Source of the DNA: an uncultured Alphaproteobacteria bacterium
GTDB lineage: Bacteria; Pseudomonadota; Alphaproteobacteria; Thalassobaculales; Thalassobaculaceae
Direction: 5' to 3'
NCBI GenBank assembly: GCA_902629125.1
Contig: CACOPQ010000002.1
Location: forward strand, 1-64,000
DNA length: 64,000 nucleotides
Position 1 is the stretch's first letter. The number at the start of each line of letters is the position of its first letter. Below the pieces are notes generated by a model. The model searched no databases, was not told the DNA's origin, and saw only the letters and a program-made list of their open reading frames with translations. The position numbers were made by a program, and so were the translations under genes. Positions 44,887-53,924 of the stretch are shown here, in pieces.

Positions 44887-46476
44887 ATGAACTTAACTCA
44901 TTCACCTTCTAGAGCATTAGGAGGAATGGTAGCTTCTGCGCACCCCCTAGCTTCGGCAGCTGGGGCGGAAATCTTGAAAAGTGGCGGCAACGCTTTTGAT
45001 GCCATGGTTGCTACAGTTTCTACACTAAATGTTGTGGAACCATTCATGTCTAGTCTAGCGGGGTTGGGGGTTGCAACATGCTGGATTAGTGCAGAAAAGC
45101 GTGTCAGGTGTCTTGATTTTACGCCTAATGTTCCATTTGACTTTAAGTCAAATGTCCTAACTAGAGAAGATACCATGACAGGGCCCTCTGCCAGTGGAAT
45201 ACCTGGAAACTTAGCTGGTTGGAGCGAACTACTAGATACTTATGGCAGAAGAAAATTATCGGATGTATTGTCTCCTGCCATCAAGCATGCGCGTGATGGT
45301 TTTCCTGTATCAGCCCTCTACGCTCACATGGCTCATACTACGGCCAGCAGGGCATGTACGTCCGAATGGAGCAAAATATATAGTGCCCCCTCAGAAAAGG
45401 TTTGCGAGGGATGGGTTTTGAAGCAACCCGAATTAGCTAAAACCTTCGAAGGTATCGCATCACAAGGAAGTTCATATCTTTATGACGGTGCGCTGGGTAA
45501 AAAAATAATTGATCATCTGCAAGAGCTGGGTGGCTGTATGTCTATCAGAGACTTGCGGTCAGTCAAACCGGAATGGCAAGAACCTATTAGCGCTATGTAC
45601 CGGGGGTTTGATATACATGTACCACCCCCGCCGGCCGAAGCTTTTCAATTTCTATTAACGATGCGAATTTTAGAAGGCTTTGACTTAGATAAATCTGATC
45701 ACCTAGGCACCGAGCATCTTGATACAGTATTTCGTGCTATCCGCGTTGCGGCGGGTGTACGGATCGATAACAATAACAAATCAATTGAAGAAATCGTAGA
45801 GCTTTTGACTGATAGAAATATACAGCCCCTTCGGCAGCGTGTTGCCGATAAACAAGTTGTCGAAGGATTAACAGAACAATTTGGTGAACAAGTAACGCCT
45901 CAAATGGCAGAAAATAGATCTCATACGACTTCTATCTCGATCGCTGATCAAGAAGGTAATATGATTTGCCTTACTCAAAGTTTAGGTTCGCCGTGGGGGT
46001 CAACAGTTGTAATTCCTGGTACAGGAGTTTGCATGAACAACTTCATGTATTGGGGAGATTTGAATCCTGCATCACCAAATCATTTGGTGGGTGGACAGCG
46101 ATGGGCAATGTGTTTAAGTCCATCGATCTCGTTAAAAAATAATCAAGCTGTCTTAGCATTAGGGACTCCAGGAAGCTATGGCATCATGCAAACTCAGGCG
46201 CAGGCACTAGTGCACTACGCTGACTTCGGTTTAAATTTGAGGCAAGCAATAGAGGCACCTCGTGCAAGACTATTTGATGGAAAAGAGGTTGTGTTGGAGG
46301 ACCGCGTGGCTAATACAGTGACTGAGGAATTAAAACGTCGAGGTCATGAAATCAAAAATCCGGGTCCGTTTACAATGCAGTGTGGTGGGATGCAAGCGGT
46401 TTCACGAGATCCATCCTCAGGCTCGCTCGCCGGAACCGCGGACCCACGGAGAGACGGGGTGGCTATTGGTGTTTGA
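44887..46476 (+). CDS. Gamma-glutamyltransferase family Ntn-hydrolase, no signal peptide
   Basis: 529 aa. Autocleavage should occur before T347 in ENRSHTTSI, giving the nucleophile of the small subunit. AEILKSGGNAFDAMVAT, ASGIPGNLAGW and LALGTPGSYGIMQTQAQAL (the oxyanion GG loop is replaced by GTPGS) are family features. The start MNLTHSPSRALGGMVAS has no signal peptide, unlike periplasmic GGTs. A cytosolic acylase- or YwrD-like role is plausible. GGAGG precedes the ATG. Its stop directly abuts that of the convergent lactonase-like gene. Confidence 0.87.
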   Translation: MNLTHSPSRALGGMVASAHPLASAAGAEILKSGGNAFDAMVATVSTLNVVEPFMSSLAGLGVATCWISAEKRVRCLDFTPNVPFDFKSNVLTREDTMTGPSASGIPGNLAGWSELLDTYGRRKLSDVLSPAIKHARDGFPVSALYAHMAHTTASRACTSEWSKIYSAPSEKVCEGWVLKQPELAKTFEGIASQGSSYLYDGALGKKIIDHLQELGGCMSIRDLRSVKPEWQEPISAMYRGFDIHVPPPPAEAFQFLLTMRILEGFDLDKSDHLGTEHLDTVFRAIRVAAGVRIDNNNKSIEEIVELLTDRNIQPLRQRVADKQVVEGLTEQFGEQVTPQMAENRSHTTSISIADQEGNMICLTQSLGSPWGSTVVIPGTGVCMNNFMYWGDLNPASPNHLVGGQRWAMCLSPSISLKNNQAVLALGTPGSYGIMQTQAQALVHYADFGLNLRQAIEAPRARLFDGKEVVLEDRVANTVTEELKRRGHEIKNPGPFTMQCGGMQAVSRDPSSGSLAGTADPRRDGVAIGV

Positions 46477-47283
46477 TTACTTTTTAGGTAACTGACCGAG
46501 ATCTAAAATACGTTTTTCAAATTCTGGTGCTAAAGCTGGATACCAGTCCGTCACTTTGGGGTCATGGCCAGAGATTAAAAACTCATAGCCTCCAGCAATT
46601 TTGATGCACTTGCGGTACCCTTCAATCATCTTCTGAAGATCGTGAAATATTGCGAACGGCCTTTCAAATTCAACTTCGTCGTAAAGATGGACTGCGTCTG
46701 ATGCTAGAAGTATCCATCCTCTGCTAGTATGGACTCGCAACGCTAGTTGCCCTCGTGAATGACCGCCTATTAAGTGGAACTCGATGCCTGGTGCAACAGT
46801 ATTTACCGTGTCCTCATAAAACTTTAATCTTTTATCATAAAGCAACTCAATTAATTTTTTCGTATCACGCGAATGGTAAGCAAGTCGGAAGGGCGCAAAT
46901 GTCATATCTGGGCCGGTGATTGATTTCATTTCTTCAGCGTGTATTGAAAATGTTGCGTTCGGATAATCATCTAAATTTCCAACATGATCAAAATGAGCAT
47001 GAGTTAATAAAACGTTTTCAACGGTACTAGCCTTAATCCCTATTTTAGAGAGGCTCTCGGCTGGTGACTCTAAAAAATTGCGTCCCCCTTCGCCTGACAG
47101 ATCAGGATTAAACCCAGTATCAACAACAAAAGTTTGACCATTGCCGGTTATAACATAGGTAAAGAAGTCTAAACCTCTAATCATCTTTGTAGGGTCGCCA
47201 CCTAAATAAGTCGCCCCGTCAGCGCGTTCTAATTGTTCTGCATATCTTATAGCGTAAACTTCGTATGTCGGAATATCAGTCAT
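46477..47283 (-). CDS. Metallo-beta-lactamase fold hydrolase (AHL lactonase-like)
   Basis: 268 aa. LLTHAHFDHVGN near 94 is the dinuclear zinc motif HxHxDH, HLIGGHSRGQLAL near 170 holds the next His, SDAVHLYDEVE the bridging Asp, and LISGHDP the last His. The overall pattern resembles the AttM/AiiA lactonase branch and other lactone hydrolases. Cytosolic. It converges on the GGT gene with no intergenic space and could hydrolyse a lactone in the same catabolic cluster, which is an inference from position. Confidence 0.85.
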   Translation of the reverse strand: MTDIPTYEVYAIRYAEQLERADGATYLGGDPTKMIRGLDFFTYVITGNGQTFVVDTGFNPDLSGEGGRNFLESPAESLSKIGIKASTVENVLLTHAHFDHVGNLDDYPNATFSIHAEEMKSITGPDMTFAPFRLAYHSRDTKKLIELLYDKRLKFYEDTVNTVAPGIEFHLIGGHSRGQLALRVHTSRGWILLASDAVHLYDEVEFERPFAIFHDLQKMIEGYRKCIKIAGGYEFLISGHDPKVTDWYPALAPEFEKRILDLGQLPKK

Positions 47284-47410
47284 CTTTCTAACTTCCTAAC
47301 CGCCGCGGTTACGGTTTTTAGTAATTTTTTAAATCGTACTAGTCGTCAGGTTCGACCCAAAGGTAAGTCTGGTAGAAATACGCCTCATTTTTTATATTAG
47401 CGGCTTATTT

Positions 47411-48535
47411 TTATAAAAATACTGCTAAAACGCCTGTGTAAGCATAGATTTCATCTCTGCTGATTTCGCCATTTGCATAGAAGCCTGCAAGTGGGAAATC
47501 TCCTAAAGTTTCCTTGATAATATCAACTTCCCTAGCGGAATCTGAAAATTGATTAGGTCCCCTTGCCGCGCATGAAATGTAAACACCACCTCTAATTTGT
47601 TTTTTGCCGATCCTACGTTTCAAATCTTCAGACATCCTATACATGTCCTTCACGGCGCTTTCTTTGTCGCGGCGGCAAAACAGTAATTTGTCTCCGTTAG
47701 AAATATTTTCGGAAATAGCTATGACTTTATTCTGGGGATCCAGACCGACCAAGTTCCTTACAGTGTAATCTGCCTTGTCAGATCCTGGTATTGGAAAGGC
47801 AACAAAGATTGTTCCGCCCATTTTTTGTAAGTTGTCGAGAAATTCTTCCCCTGTAACTTCTAACAAAACATCAAAGGCAGGCTTCCCATCGAGCTCCAAA
47901 ATGATGTTTTGTTGTGAGTTAGTGATAGTAAGTGTTTCACTTATTGGACTACAACCCTGACTTAGCCCTGTTAGCATCTCACATGTCTCTGGTGACAGTA
48001 GCGCCCCACTAATTGCCTTACCAGACTGATCTGAAATGTGCGGGCTTTCACCAGTAGCCGCTGTTAGACCACCAATTAAGTAACTATTTGTTTCTTGAGC
48101 TAGGTTCTTAATTGCCTCCGTGGTTGTCGGTTGTCTCGGATCTGCATGTGTTATTGCAAGGGGTATGTGCGCCCGCTCTAGCCACTTTGTTTCGCTTTCC
48201 TTGATTGCTGACCCTACATTCTCATTTCCAGAAAATATTTTGAAGCTCTCTTCTGGTAAATCTAAAAGTAGTACTGTTGCTGAGGTCTCACCGTAAAACT
48301 CGCCAAAGTTGCTCAAAACCCCGTACCCAACGGCACCTAACCATTTATTGCAGCTGGTTTCAATTTTCAATTGTTCGATAATGTGTTCTAAAGACACCAA
48401 AAGGTCTTCGGAAAGGTATATAATACCGAGGGTTCCCGAGCCTTTCTCTAATTTAAAAGAAAGATCACTAACGACATCTTGCCAATCCTTTTTCGTGCTG
48501 GTTGCGCTATAAAACGTTTTATCTGAATTGGCCAT
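47411..48535 (-). CDS. FIST N/C domain sensor protein
   Basis: About 374 aa from the ATG at codon 7 of the track ORF. The N-terminal FIST domain (about 20-190) shows LGIIYLSEDLL, WLGAVGYGVL and YLIGGLTAATGE. The C-terminal FIST_C domain ends with CAARG and LAGFYANGEISRDEIYAYTGVLAVF. FIST domains are thought to bind small ligands such as amino acids and usually feed signalling proteins, but here the module stands alone. Same strand as the glutathione peroxidase gene upstream (74-bp gap). Confidence 0.83.
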   Translation of the reverse strand: MANSDKTFYSATSTKKDWQDVVSDLSFKLEKGSGTLGIIYLSEDLLVSLEHIIEQLKIETSCNKWLGAVGYGVLSNFGEFYGETSATVLLLDLPEESFKIFSGNENVGSAIKESETKWLERAHIPLAITHADPRQPTTTEAIKNLAQETNSYLIGGLTAATGESPHISDQSGKAISGALLSPETCEMLTGLSQGCSPISETLTITNSQQNIILELDGKPAFDVLLEVTGEEFLDNLQKMGGTIFVAFPIPGSDKADYTVRNLVGLDPQNKVIAISENISNGDKLLFCRRDKESAVKDMYRMSEDLKRRIGKKQIRGGVYISCAARGPNQFSDSAREVDIIKETLGDFPLAGFYANGEISRDEIYAYTGVLAVFL

Positions 48536-48609
48536 TTTAACATTTTGCCTCAAATTAGAAGTTCAGCTTATTAGCAAAAGACGGTAAATTCTAGTTTTTG
48601 ATAAACTAC

Positions 48610-49161
48610 TTAGTCATCTTCCGAGAGAACCCTCTCAACAGCTGAGATTAGTTTGGGAGATGATGGGCTGGTACTTGAGGCAAACCAGTCTACAGCTTCT
48701 CCTTGTTTATTTATCAAAAACTTGTAAAAATTCCAACGTGGTTTAGACAACGTGCCAAGTTGTCCACTTGCCCATAAGAAAAATGGATGGGCCTGTTCCC
48801 CTTTGACTTTTGTTTTCTCCGTCATGGGAAAGCTTATATTAAAATTTACTTGGCAAAATTCTTTAATTTCCTTCTCAGTGCCAGGCTCCTGTCCTCCAAA
48901 ATCATTTGATGGTACGCCTAACACGACCAACCCGTTTTTTCTATATTTTTCCCACAAACTTTGGAGCCCATTATATTGTCGGGTAAAGCCGCAGCGAGAC
49001 GCTGTGTTTACGACTAATATCGCTTTACCGGTATAGTCAGAAAGAGCAATAGACTCTCCGTCAATTGACTTAAATGTAAACATGTGAGCGGTCTCCGCAA
49101 TGGCTAATGAACAAGACTGAATCAACAGACTAAAAGAAAGTATAAGTACCCTTTGCCACAT
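48610..49161 (-). CDS. Glutathione peroxidase, exported, Cys type
   Basis: 183 aa with an N-terminal signal peptide (RVLILSFSLLIQSCSLAIAE). The catalytic tetrad is visible as C57 in NTASRCGFT, Q91 in FGGQEPG, and W143-N144 in PRWNFYKFL. Cys replaces selenocysteine, so it is probably a thioredoxin-type peroxidase acting in the periplasm. LIQSC within the signal is not followed by a good lipobox context, though lipidation is possible. It lies 27 bp after the EamA gene and is likely in one transcript with it. Confidence 0.92.
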   Translation of the reverse strand: MWQRVLILSFSLLIQSCSLAIAETAHMFTFKSIDGESIALSDYTGKAILVVNTASRCGFTRQYNGLQSLWEKYRKNGLVVLGVPSNDFGGQEPGTEKEIKEFCQVNFNISFPMTEKTKVKGEQAHPFFLWASGQLGTLSKPRWNFYKFLINKQGEAVDWFASSTSPSSPKLISAVERVLSEDD

Positions 49162-49188
49162 CCGACTAAGCCTTTTGCTGTAAAATTA

Positions 49189-50097
49189 TTAGGTCCCAAT
49201 TAGCAAGACCAAGATCCCGATTACTAACGCTATTATTCCTGCTATCTCGCTTAAATTACTTTTCTCCTTAAAAAATAGGTAGGAAGCGACAAAAGTAAAT
49301 ACCAGTTCAATTTGGCCTAACGCTCTTACATATGCAGCATTTTGTAAGGTCATGGCAGTGAACCAGCATGCAGAACCAACCATGCCGCTTAAACCTACGA
49401 GCCCTGCCACACTCCAATTCTTAATGACGTTTGTTATTTCACCGGGTTCCCTTGCAATCAAATAGGCTGACATAAGAACCGATTGCAATACTGTCACACA
49501 AGCGAGGGTAAATGCTGCTTGAATAGCGACCCCCTCACCACCTAAGGAAAGGGAAGCTGCTCGATAGGAAATCGCCGAGATACCAAACATGGTACCTGAC
49601 GCAATTCCGATGAGTGCAGTTTTTTGCAAAAGCGAAGAAAATAAACTCTTTAGGCCCGTTTCTTGACGAGCTGTGGAAATAGCCATCACTGCTATTAGGC
49701 TAATTGCTATACCGAGTATGGCACCTGGTGTGAGAGTGTCTCCTAAAATTACGAGGCCGAAAATCGCTGTCTGAGCGGTTTCAGTCTTTGAATATGCTGT
49801 TCCAACTGCAAAATTTCGAAAGGAAAAAAGATACACTAAAAGACCGGTTGCTATAATTTGTGTTATGCCCCCCATTATGCCAAAAAATACAAATTCCATA
49901 TTTGGATTGGGCATTTTTAGGTCAAAGACTTGGTTGAGTACTAAAAGGTAAGCGAGAGCAAATGGGATCGCATAGAAAAAACGAATATACGTGGCGCCAG
50001 CAGTGCTAAGTTTAGACTTTAAATGTTTTTGAAGTGCAGACCTTAAATTTTGGGAAAACGCAGCAAGTATTGTTATGGGTATCCATAATTCCATCAA
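49189..50097 (-). CDS. EamA/DMT family transporter
   Basis: A 302-aa inner-membrane protein with ten predicted helices and two EamA repeats. TKSTNP-like sequence is absent, but RFFYAIPFALAYLLVL, AVGTAYSKTETAQTAIFGLVILGD at the end of repeat 1, and ALGQIELVFTFVASYLFFKEKS at the end of repeat 2 are standard. It is probably a metabolite exporter. It is transcribed leftward ahead of the glutathione peroxidase gene. Confidence 0.85.
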   Translation of the reverse strand: MMELWIPITILAAFSQNLRSALQKHLKSKLSTAGATYIRFFYAIPFALAYLLVLNQVFDLKMPNPNMEFVFFGIMGGITQIIATGLLVYLFSFRNFAVGTAYSKTETAQTAIFGLVILGDTLTPGAILGIAISLIAVMAISTARQETGLKSLFSSLLQKTALIGIASGTMFGISAISYRAASLSLGGEGVAIQAAFTLACVTVLQSVLMSAYLIAREPGEITNVIKNWSVAGLVGLSGMVGSACWFTAMTLQNAAYVRALGQIELVFTFVASYLFFKEKSNLSEIAGIIALVIGILVLLIGT

Positions 50098-50243
50098 TAA
50101 ATAACCTTGGGATAATGATTAGCTGTCAATTGCAATTTAGAAAATAAACAATTGTAATTAAGAAAATTGGTAATATTCAAAGATAATTTTTCTCTGATCT
50201 TATTACTATTTCGGCTTTGCATGTTTTGAAAATGTAACTTGTT

Positions 50244-51443
50244 TTAGCTTGGGAGAGACCGCCTGATGTGGCAATCCTTTCTCTTTAATGTTTCTGGTTG
50301 GAGTGCTGTTCCTAATCCCGCGGCATTGGGTGCGGAAATTCTGCCATTATTTATCGGAGGGAGGCTAGTCATCAATTCAGTATACCAGCCAAAATAGAAT
50401 GCCCTTACTATTTCTTGTATTTCACAATTTTTTGAAGCCATAGCAAGATGAGTGGAAGCAGTTAAGGCTACGGGACCTGTGCAATCATGAAAAGCAACAG
50501 GAACGTGCCACGCCTCAGCCATCACAGCAACTTTTCTAGCCTCGGTGAGGCCACCGCACCAGGCAATATCCATTATAATCAAGCTAAGTGAGTCTAATTC
50601 GAGGAGGTACCTATAGTCGGCAATACCTCCACGTGTCTCTCCCACTGCTATGGGGCATGATGTAGATCGTGCTACACGATCTAATGAACCGAGATGATCC
50701 ATGAAAACGGGATCCTCGACCCAGTAAGGTGAAAATTGTTCCAGTTCGCGAGCAATTTTAACGGCATTTGGCCGATCCCAAAGGGCATGAAGCTCGGCCA
50801 TAACGTCCATTTTGTCGCCGACGGATTTCCGTATTTTTTCGAATGGGTTTAAAGCTGTTTTCATATCAGCGCTTGATATGTGATGGCCTCTTGATAACTC
50901 CGCGGCATAATCGAATGGCCAAATTTTCATGCCATCTATACCCATTTCGAGAAGCGAGTTCGCGAGGTCATCTGCATTATTCAAAAATGCATCAAGATCT
51001 TCAAAAGGGCCTTCACTTGTATCGAGTCCAAAGTTGTTAGTGCTTTGGCCAGAACTTTTTCTAACATACCGGTAGCCAGCACATGTATTATACACTCTTA
51101 TATCGTCCCTGACTGCACCTCCAAGCAGTTGATGAATAGGTTGATTGGTTGCTTGTCCCCAGATATCCCAAAGGGCTACGTCTATAGCTGAGCGCCCGCG
51201 TTGCTCTGCACTTGCTCCACTGAATCCAACATAACCAATAAGTTTTGAATGATGTTTAGAAATAAGTAATGGGTCTTGGTCTAGGATTATTGGTGCAATA
51301 GTTTCATGTATATGAGCCTCCGCTGCCCCCGGGCCATAGAAAGTCTCACCCAATCCAACAATTCCATCATCAGTGCAAACATGTACCCATAGTAAATTTG
51401 GGAATTCATCTATTCGAATAGTTTCTATAGCGCTTATTTTCAT
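50244..51443 (-). CDS. Mandelate racemase/muconate lactonizing enzyme family protein
   Basis: A 399-aa enolase superfamily acid-sugar dehydratase type. The capping domain has GLGETFYGPGAAEAHIHE. The barrel shows GMKIWPFD (base Lys), the metal ligands in MAELHALWD, WVEDPV and VGETRGG, and a late catalytic His in AFHDCTGPVAL. The first ligand is Glu where Asp is usual. The substrate is unknown; sugar acid dehydration is most likely. It follows pyrF by 39 bp on the same strand, probably by chance co-transcription. Confidence 0.85.
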   Translation of the reverse strand: MKISAIETIRIDEFPNLLWVHVCTDDGIVGLGETFYGPGAAEAHIHETIAPIILDQDPLLISKHHSKLIGYVGFSGASAEQRGRSAIDVALWDIWGQATNQPIHQLLGGAVRDDIRVYNTCAGYRYVRKSSGQSTNNFGLDTSEGPFEDLDAFLNNADDLANSLLEMGIDGMKIWPFDYAAELSRGHHISSADMKTALNPFEKIRKSVGDKMDVMAELHALWDRPNAVKIARELEQFSPYWVEDPVFMDHLGSLDRVARSTSCPIAVGETRGGIADYRYLLELDSLSLIIMDIAWCGGLTEARKVAVMAEAWHVPVAFHDCTGPVALTASTHLAMASKNCEIQEIVRAFYFGWYTELMTSLPPINNGRISAPNAAGLGTALQPETLKRKDCHIRRSLPS

Positions 51444-51482
51444 GAAATTTTTTCCATTAATTTTTCTGTTAGAATGCAGAAT

Positions 51483-52394
51483 CTAGGGCTTTCGCGCTAG
51501 TGCTTCGGTTAATCCATCAACAGCGTGTTGAACCGAAGTCCTAAGAGTTGTCTCCCATATTTTTGGGCTCGAGGTGTAACTTCCATCGGAAAATAGTATT
51601 CCCCGTGATGAATTAACGATCCCACCTTCATAACCGTTACTCCCTTTTACAAAAGCTTTGACGGCATCGTCGGCTGCACCGCCTTGTGCACCGTAGCCCG
51701 GGATTAGAAATGGCACATTCGGTAGTATTTCGCGGAGTCGATCTGCTTGTTCTGGATAGGTTGCGCCAACCACAATCCCTATGGAAGACCAGCCAGTAGC
51801 TGATCCAACATACCCAGAGGCAATTGAACGCAACGACTTACCTATTAATTCGTAAAGAGGTATATTCTTAACAAGCACATTTTGGTAATCCCCAGAACCT
51901 GGATTACTTGTTTTGACCAAAATGAAAAGGCCTCTATTATTATCGTTAACTTCAGTTAGATATGGCTCTAGGGTGTCTTTGCCTAAAAATGGATTAACTG
52001 TTAATGCATCGGAAAGTAGCGGGGCTTCATTACTTAGATAGGTCTGTGCGTATGCCCTAGCTGTAGTTCCAATGTCTCCTCGTTTAGCATCCATAAGAAC
52101 CAAAATATCCTTGCCGCGAGCATATTGTATAATAGCATCCAAAGCTTTAATGCCTCTCCATCCGAGCCGCTCAAAAAACGCTGACTGAGGTTTGACAATC
52201 GCTACCTTGTCAACGATTAAATCAACCACAGCTTTTAAAAACGTTTCAACTGCGAGTGCTGTCCGCGGGTCATTAGGCTTCATTGTACCATTTTGGAATA
52301 AGGGGGGGATTTTATCTAGGTATGGGTCAAGTCCCACACAAAGCGGATTTCCGATTTTGTGAGTGCTTTTAATAAGCCGGTCTCCAAAATGCAT
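51483..52394 (-). CDS. pyrF: Orotidine-5'-phosphate decarboxylase (type 2)
   Basis: 303 aa, the longer subfamily 2 of OMP decarboxylase, the last step of UMP synthesis. The catalytic array lies in VLMDAKRGDIGTTA (DxKxxDI with Lys), and LCVGLDPYLDKIP and VKPQSAFFERLGW are subfamily marks. IPGYGAQGGAADDA and SSRGILF close the phosphate site. First gene of a leftward pair with the enolase-superfamily gene. Confidence 0.93.
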   Translation of the reverse strand: MHFGDRLIKSTHKIGNPLCVGLDPYLDKIPPLFQNGTMKPNDPRTALAVETFLKAVVDLIVDKVAIVKPQSAFFERLGWRGIKALDAIIQYARGKDILVLMDAKRGDIGTTARAYAQTYLSNEAPLLSDALTVNPFLGKDTLEPYLTEVNDNNRGLFILVKTSNPGSGDYQNVLVKNIPLYELIGKSLRSIASGYVGSATGWSSIGIVVGATYPEQADRLREILPNVPFLIPGYGAQGGAADDAVKAFVKGSNGYEGGIVNSSRGILFSDGSYTSSPKIWETTLRTSVQHAVDGLTEALARKP

Positions 52395-52531
52395 AGAAAG
52401 TTTCCTTTATGAAGATTTTGAAACGTGAATTTAGCTAACTTGCTTATTTTATACCATGAGATCGGGAGAAAAAATAATTTTGGAAAAGTTAAGTTTTTGT
52501 ATTATTTGTTGGTAACGACAAGCAATAATTT

Positions 52532-53341
52532 GTGTTCACTTTGCAAATTGATTCGGGGCTTTTATTGTCACTTTTAAATCTAAACGACCCTGCAGCTTTT
52601 TCCCAATATAGAGTTGGGAAAAATTCTGGCCTCTTGTTTACTTCAGACCATAATGGAGACGCGATACCACAAGAGCTTGAAACTCTTGGCGTTCCAAAAA
52701 ACGAACTAAGACGCCATGTGGCCTATGATATTGGAATAAACGCCGTCGCGCATTATTTATCAAAGAGATTTGATGCGCCCCTGATAGTGGCAAATTATTC
52801 TAGACTTGTCATAGACTGTAATAGACGCCCGGGCAGTTTTGGATCGATACCTTCTGTCTCGGATAAAACGGAGATACCGGGCAATAAGGATCTTGATCCG
52901 CACCTGCAGAAGCTTAGAGAAGAAGAAATATTCTATCCTTACCACAACGCTATTGATCAACATTTGAGGCGTTGGAGGCCAACATTGCATGAAAGAAAAA
53001 ATCAGCTTTTAATCGCTCTACACAGTTTTACACCTGTTATGGATGGAGTTTTTCGACCATGGCAGATAGGTATTCTATGGAAAGACGATAAGCGTTTAGC
53101 ATATCCATTGATATCTAGCTTGCGTGAGAATAGTTCACTAAATGTTGGAGACAATAAGCCTTATTCGGGAAGTGAGCCCGCTGGTTATACTTTCCTAAAA
53201 CACGTACCCGAACACAATCTCATTTCAATAGCAGTTGAGTTTAGGCAAGATTTGATAGAGTTTACATCTGGTGCAGAGAAGTGGGCAGAGGTATTTGCTT
53301 CATCACTTGAAAAAGTAATTCCTTCTTTGGACTCCATTTAA
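52532..53341 (+). CDS. N-formylglutamate amidohydrolase family protein
   Basis: 269 aa from GTG. LLFTSDHNGDAIPQEL near 35 gives the zinc-binding region, DIGINAVAHYLSKRF and IVANYSRLVIDCNRRPG are the family core, and LIALHSFTPVM a later His segment. Members hydrolyse N-formylglutamate or related amides, but many are not part of histidine degradation; no hut genes are nearby. The start is uncertain because no ATG occurs until deep in the protein. Confidence 0.85.
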   Translation: MFTLQIDSGLLLSLLNLNDPAAFSQYRVGKNSGLLFTSDHNGDAIPQELETLGVPKNELRRHVAYDIGINAVAHYLSKRFDAPLIVANYSRLVIDCNRRPGSFGSIPSVSDKTEIPGNKDLDPHLQKLREEEIFYPYHNAIDQHLRRWRPTLHERKNQLLIALHSFTPVMDGVFRPWQIGILWKDDKRLAYPLISSLRENSSLNVGDNKPYSGSEPAGYTFLKHVPEHNLISIAVEFRQDLIEFTSGAEKWAEVFASSLEKVIPSLDSI

Positions 53342-53459
53342 GTTTTTGGCAAATGCGATGCTTGTAATTTTTGATGCTGTGTCTAATCTGGTACATAATG
53401 GTTGATGATTGACCACAAGGACAACAAATTAGCAGATAATTAAGAGTTGGAAGAATCTT

Positions 53460-53774
53460 ATGGCAAGTCCGGACGAGCATTTTGATAAACAAACAAAACT
53501 TGAGTTAGAGGCGGCAGCGTTTCGCCAGTTAATGGCACATTTAGATGAGCGCAAAGATGTACAAAACATTGATCTGATGAATTTGGCAGGTTTCTGCAGA
53601 AATTGCTTATCCAAATGGTACCTAGCAGCTGCTGAGGAACGCGGTCAAAATTTAGATTATGATCAAGCAAGAGAAATAGTTTATGGGATGCCCTATTCAG
53701 AGTGGAAAGAAAAATATCAGGCAGAGGCCTCGTCTGCACAGAAAAAGGCATTTCAGCAAAATATAGAGAAGTAG
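53460..53774 (+). CDS. DUF1244 domain protein
   Basis: A 104-aa small helical protein with the strongly conserved core DVQNIDLMNLAGFCRNCLSKWY, which includes a CxxC pair. Conserved in Alpha- and Gammaproteobacteria; no function established. It lies 118 bp downstream of the amidohydrolase gene on the same strand. Useful as a lineage indicator. Confidence 0.9.
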   Translation: MASPDEHFDKQTKLELEAAAFRQLMAHLDERKDVQNIDLMNLAGFCRNCLSKWYLAAAEERGQNLDYDQAREIVYGMPYSEWKEKYQAEASSAQKKAFQQNIEK

Positions 53775-53924
53775 TCGACTGATCTCGCTATTCTCATTGT
53801 TGTGTTACAAGATGGTGATATCGTTAGTTGAGTTCGATTTTTTGGCCTTCTTTTTATCTGAATATGATATCACTGCGGCCCAAACTAGAGTTTATGAATA
53901 AAGTCGCATAGGAAAGGAACAATA

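Noticed and set aside
48610-49161. Selenocysteine glutathione peroxidase.
   Set aside because: The catalytic codon is Cys (SRCGFT) and there is no in-frame TGA.
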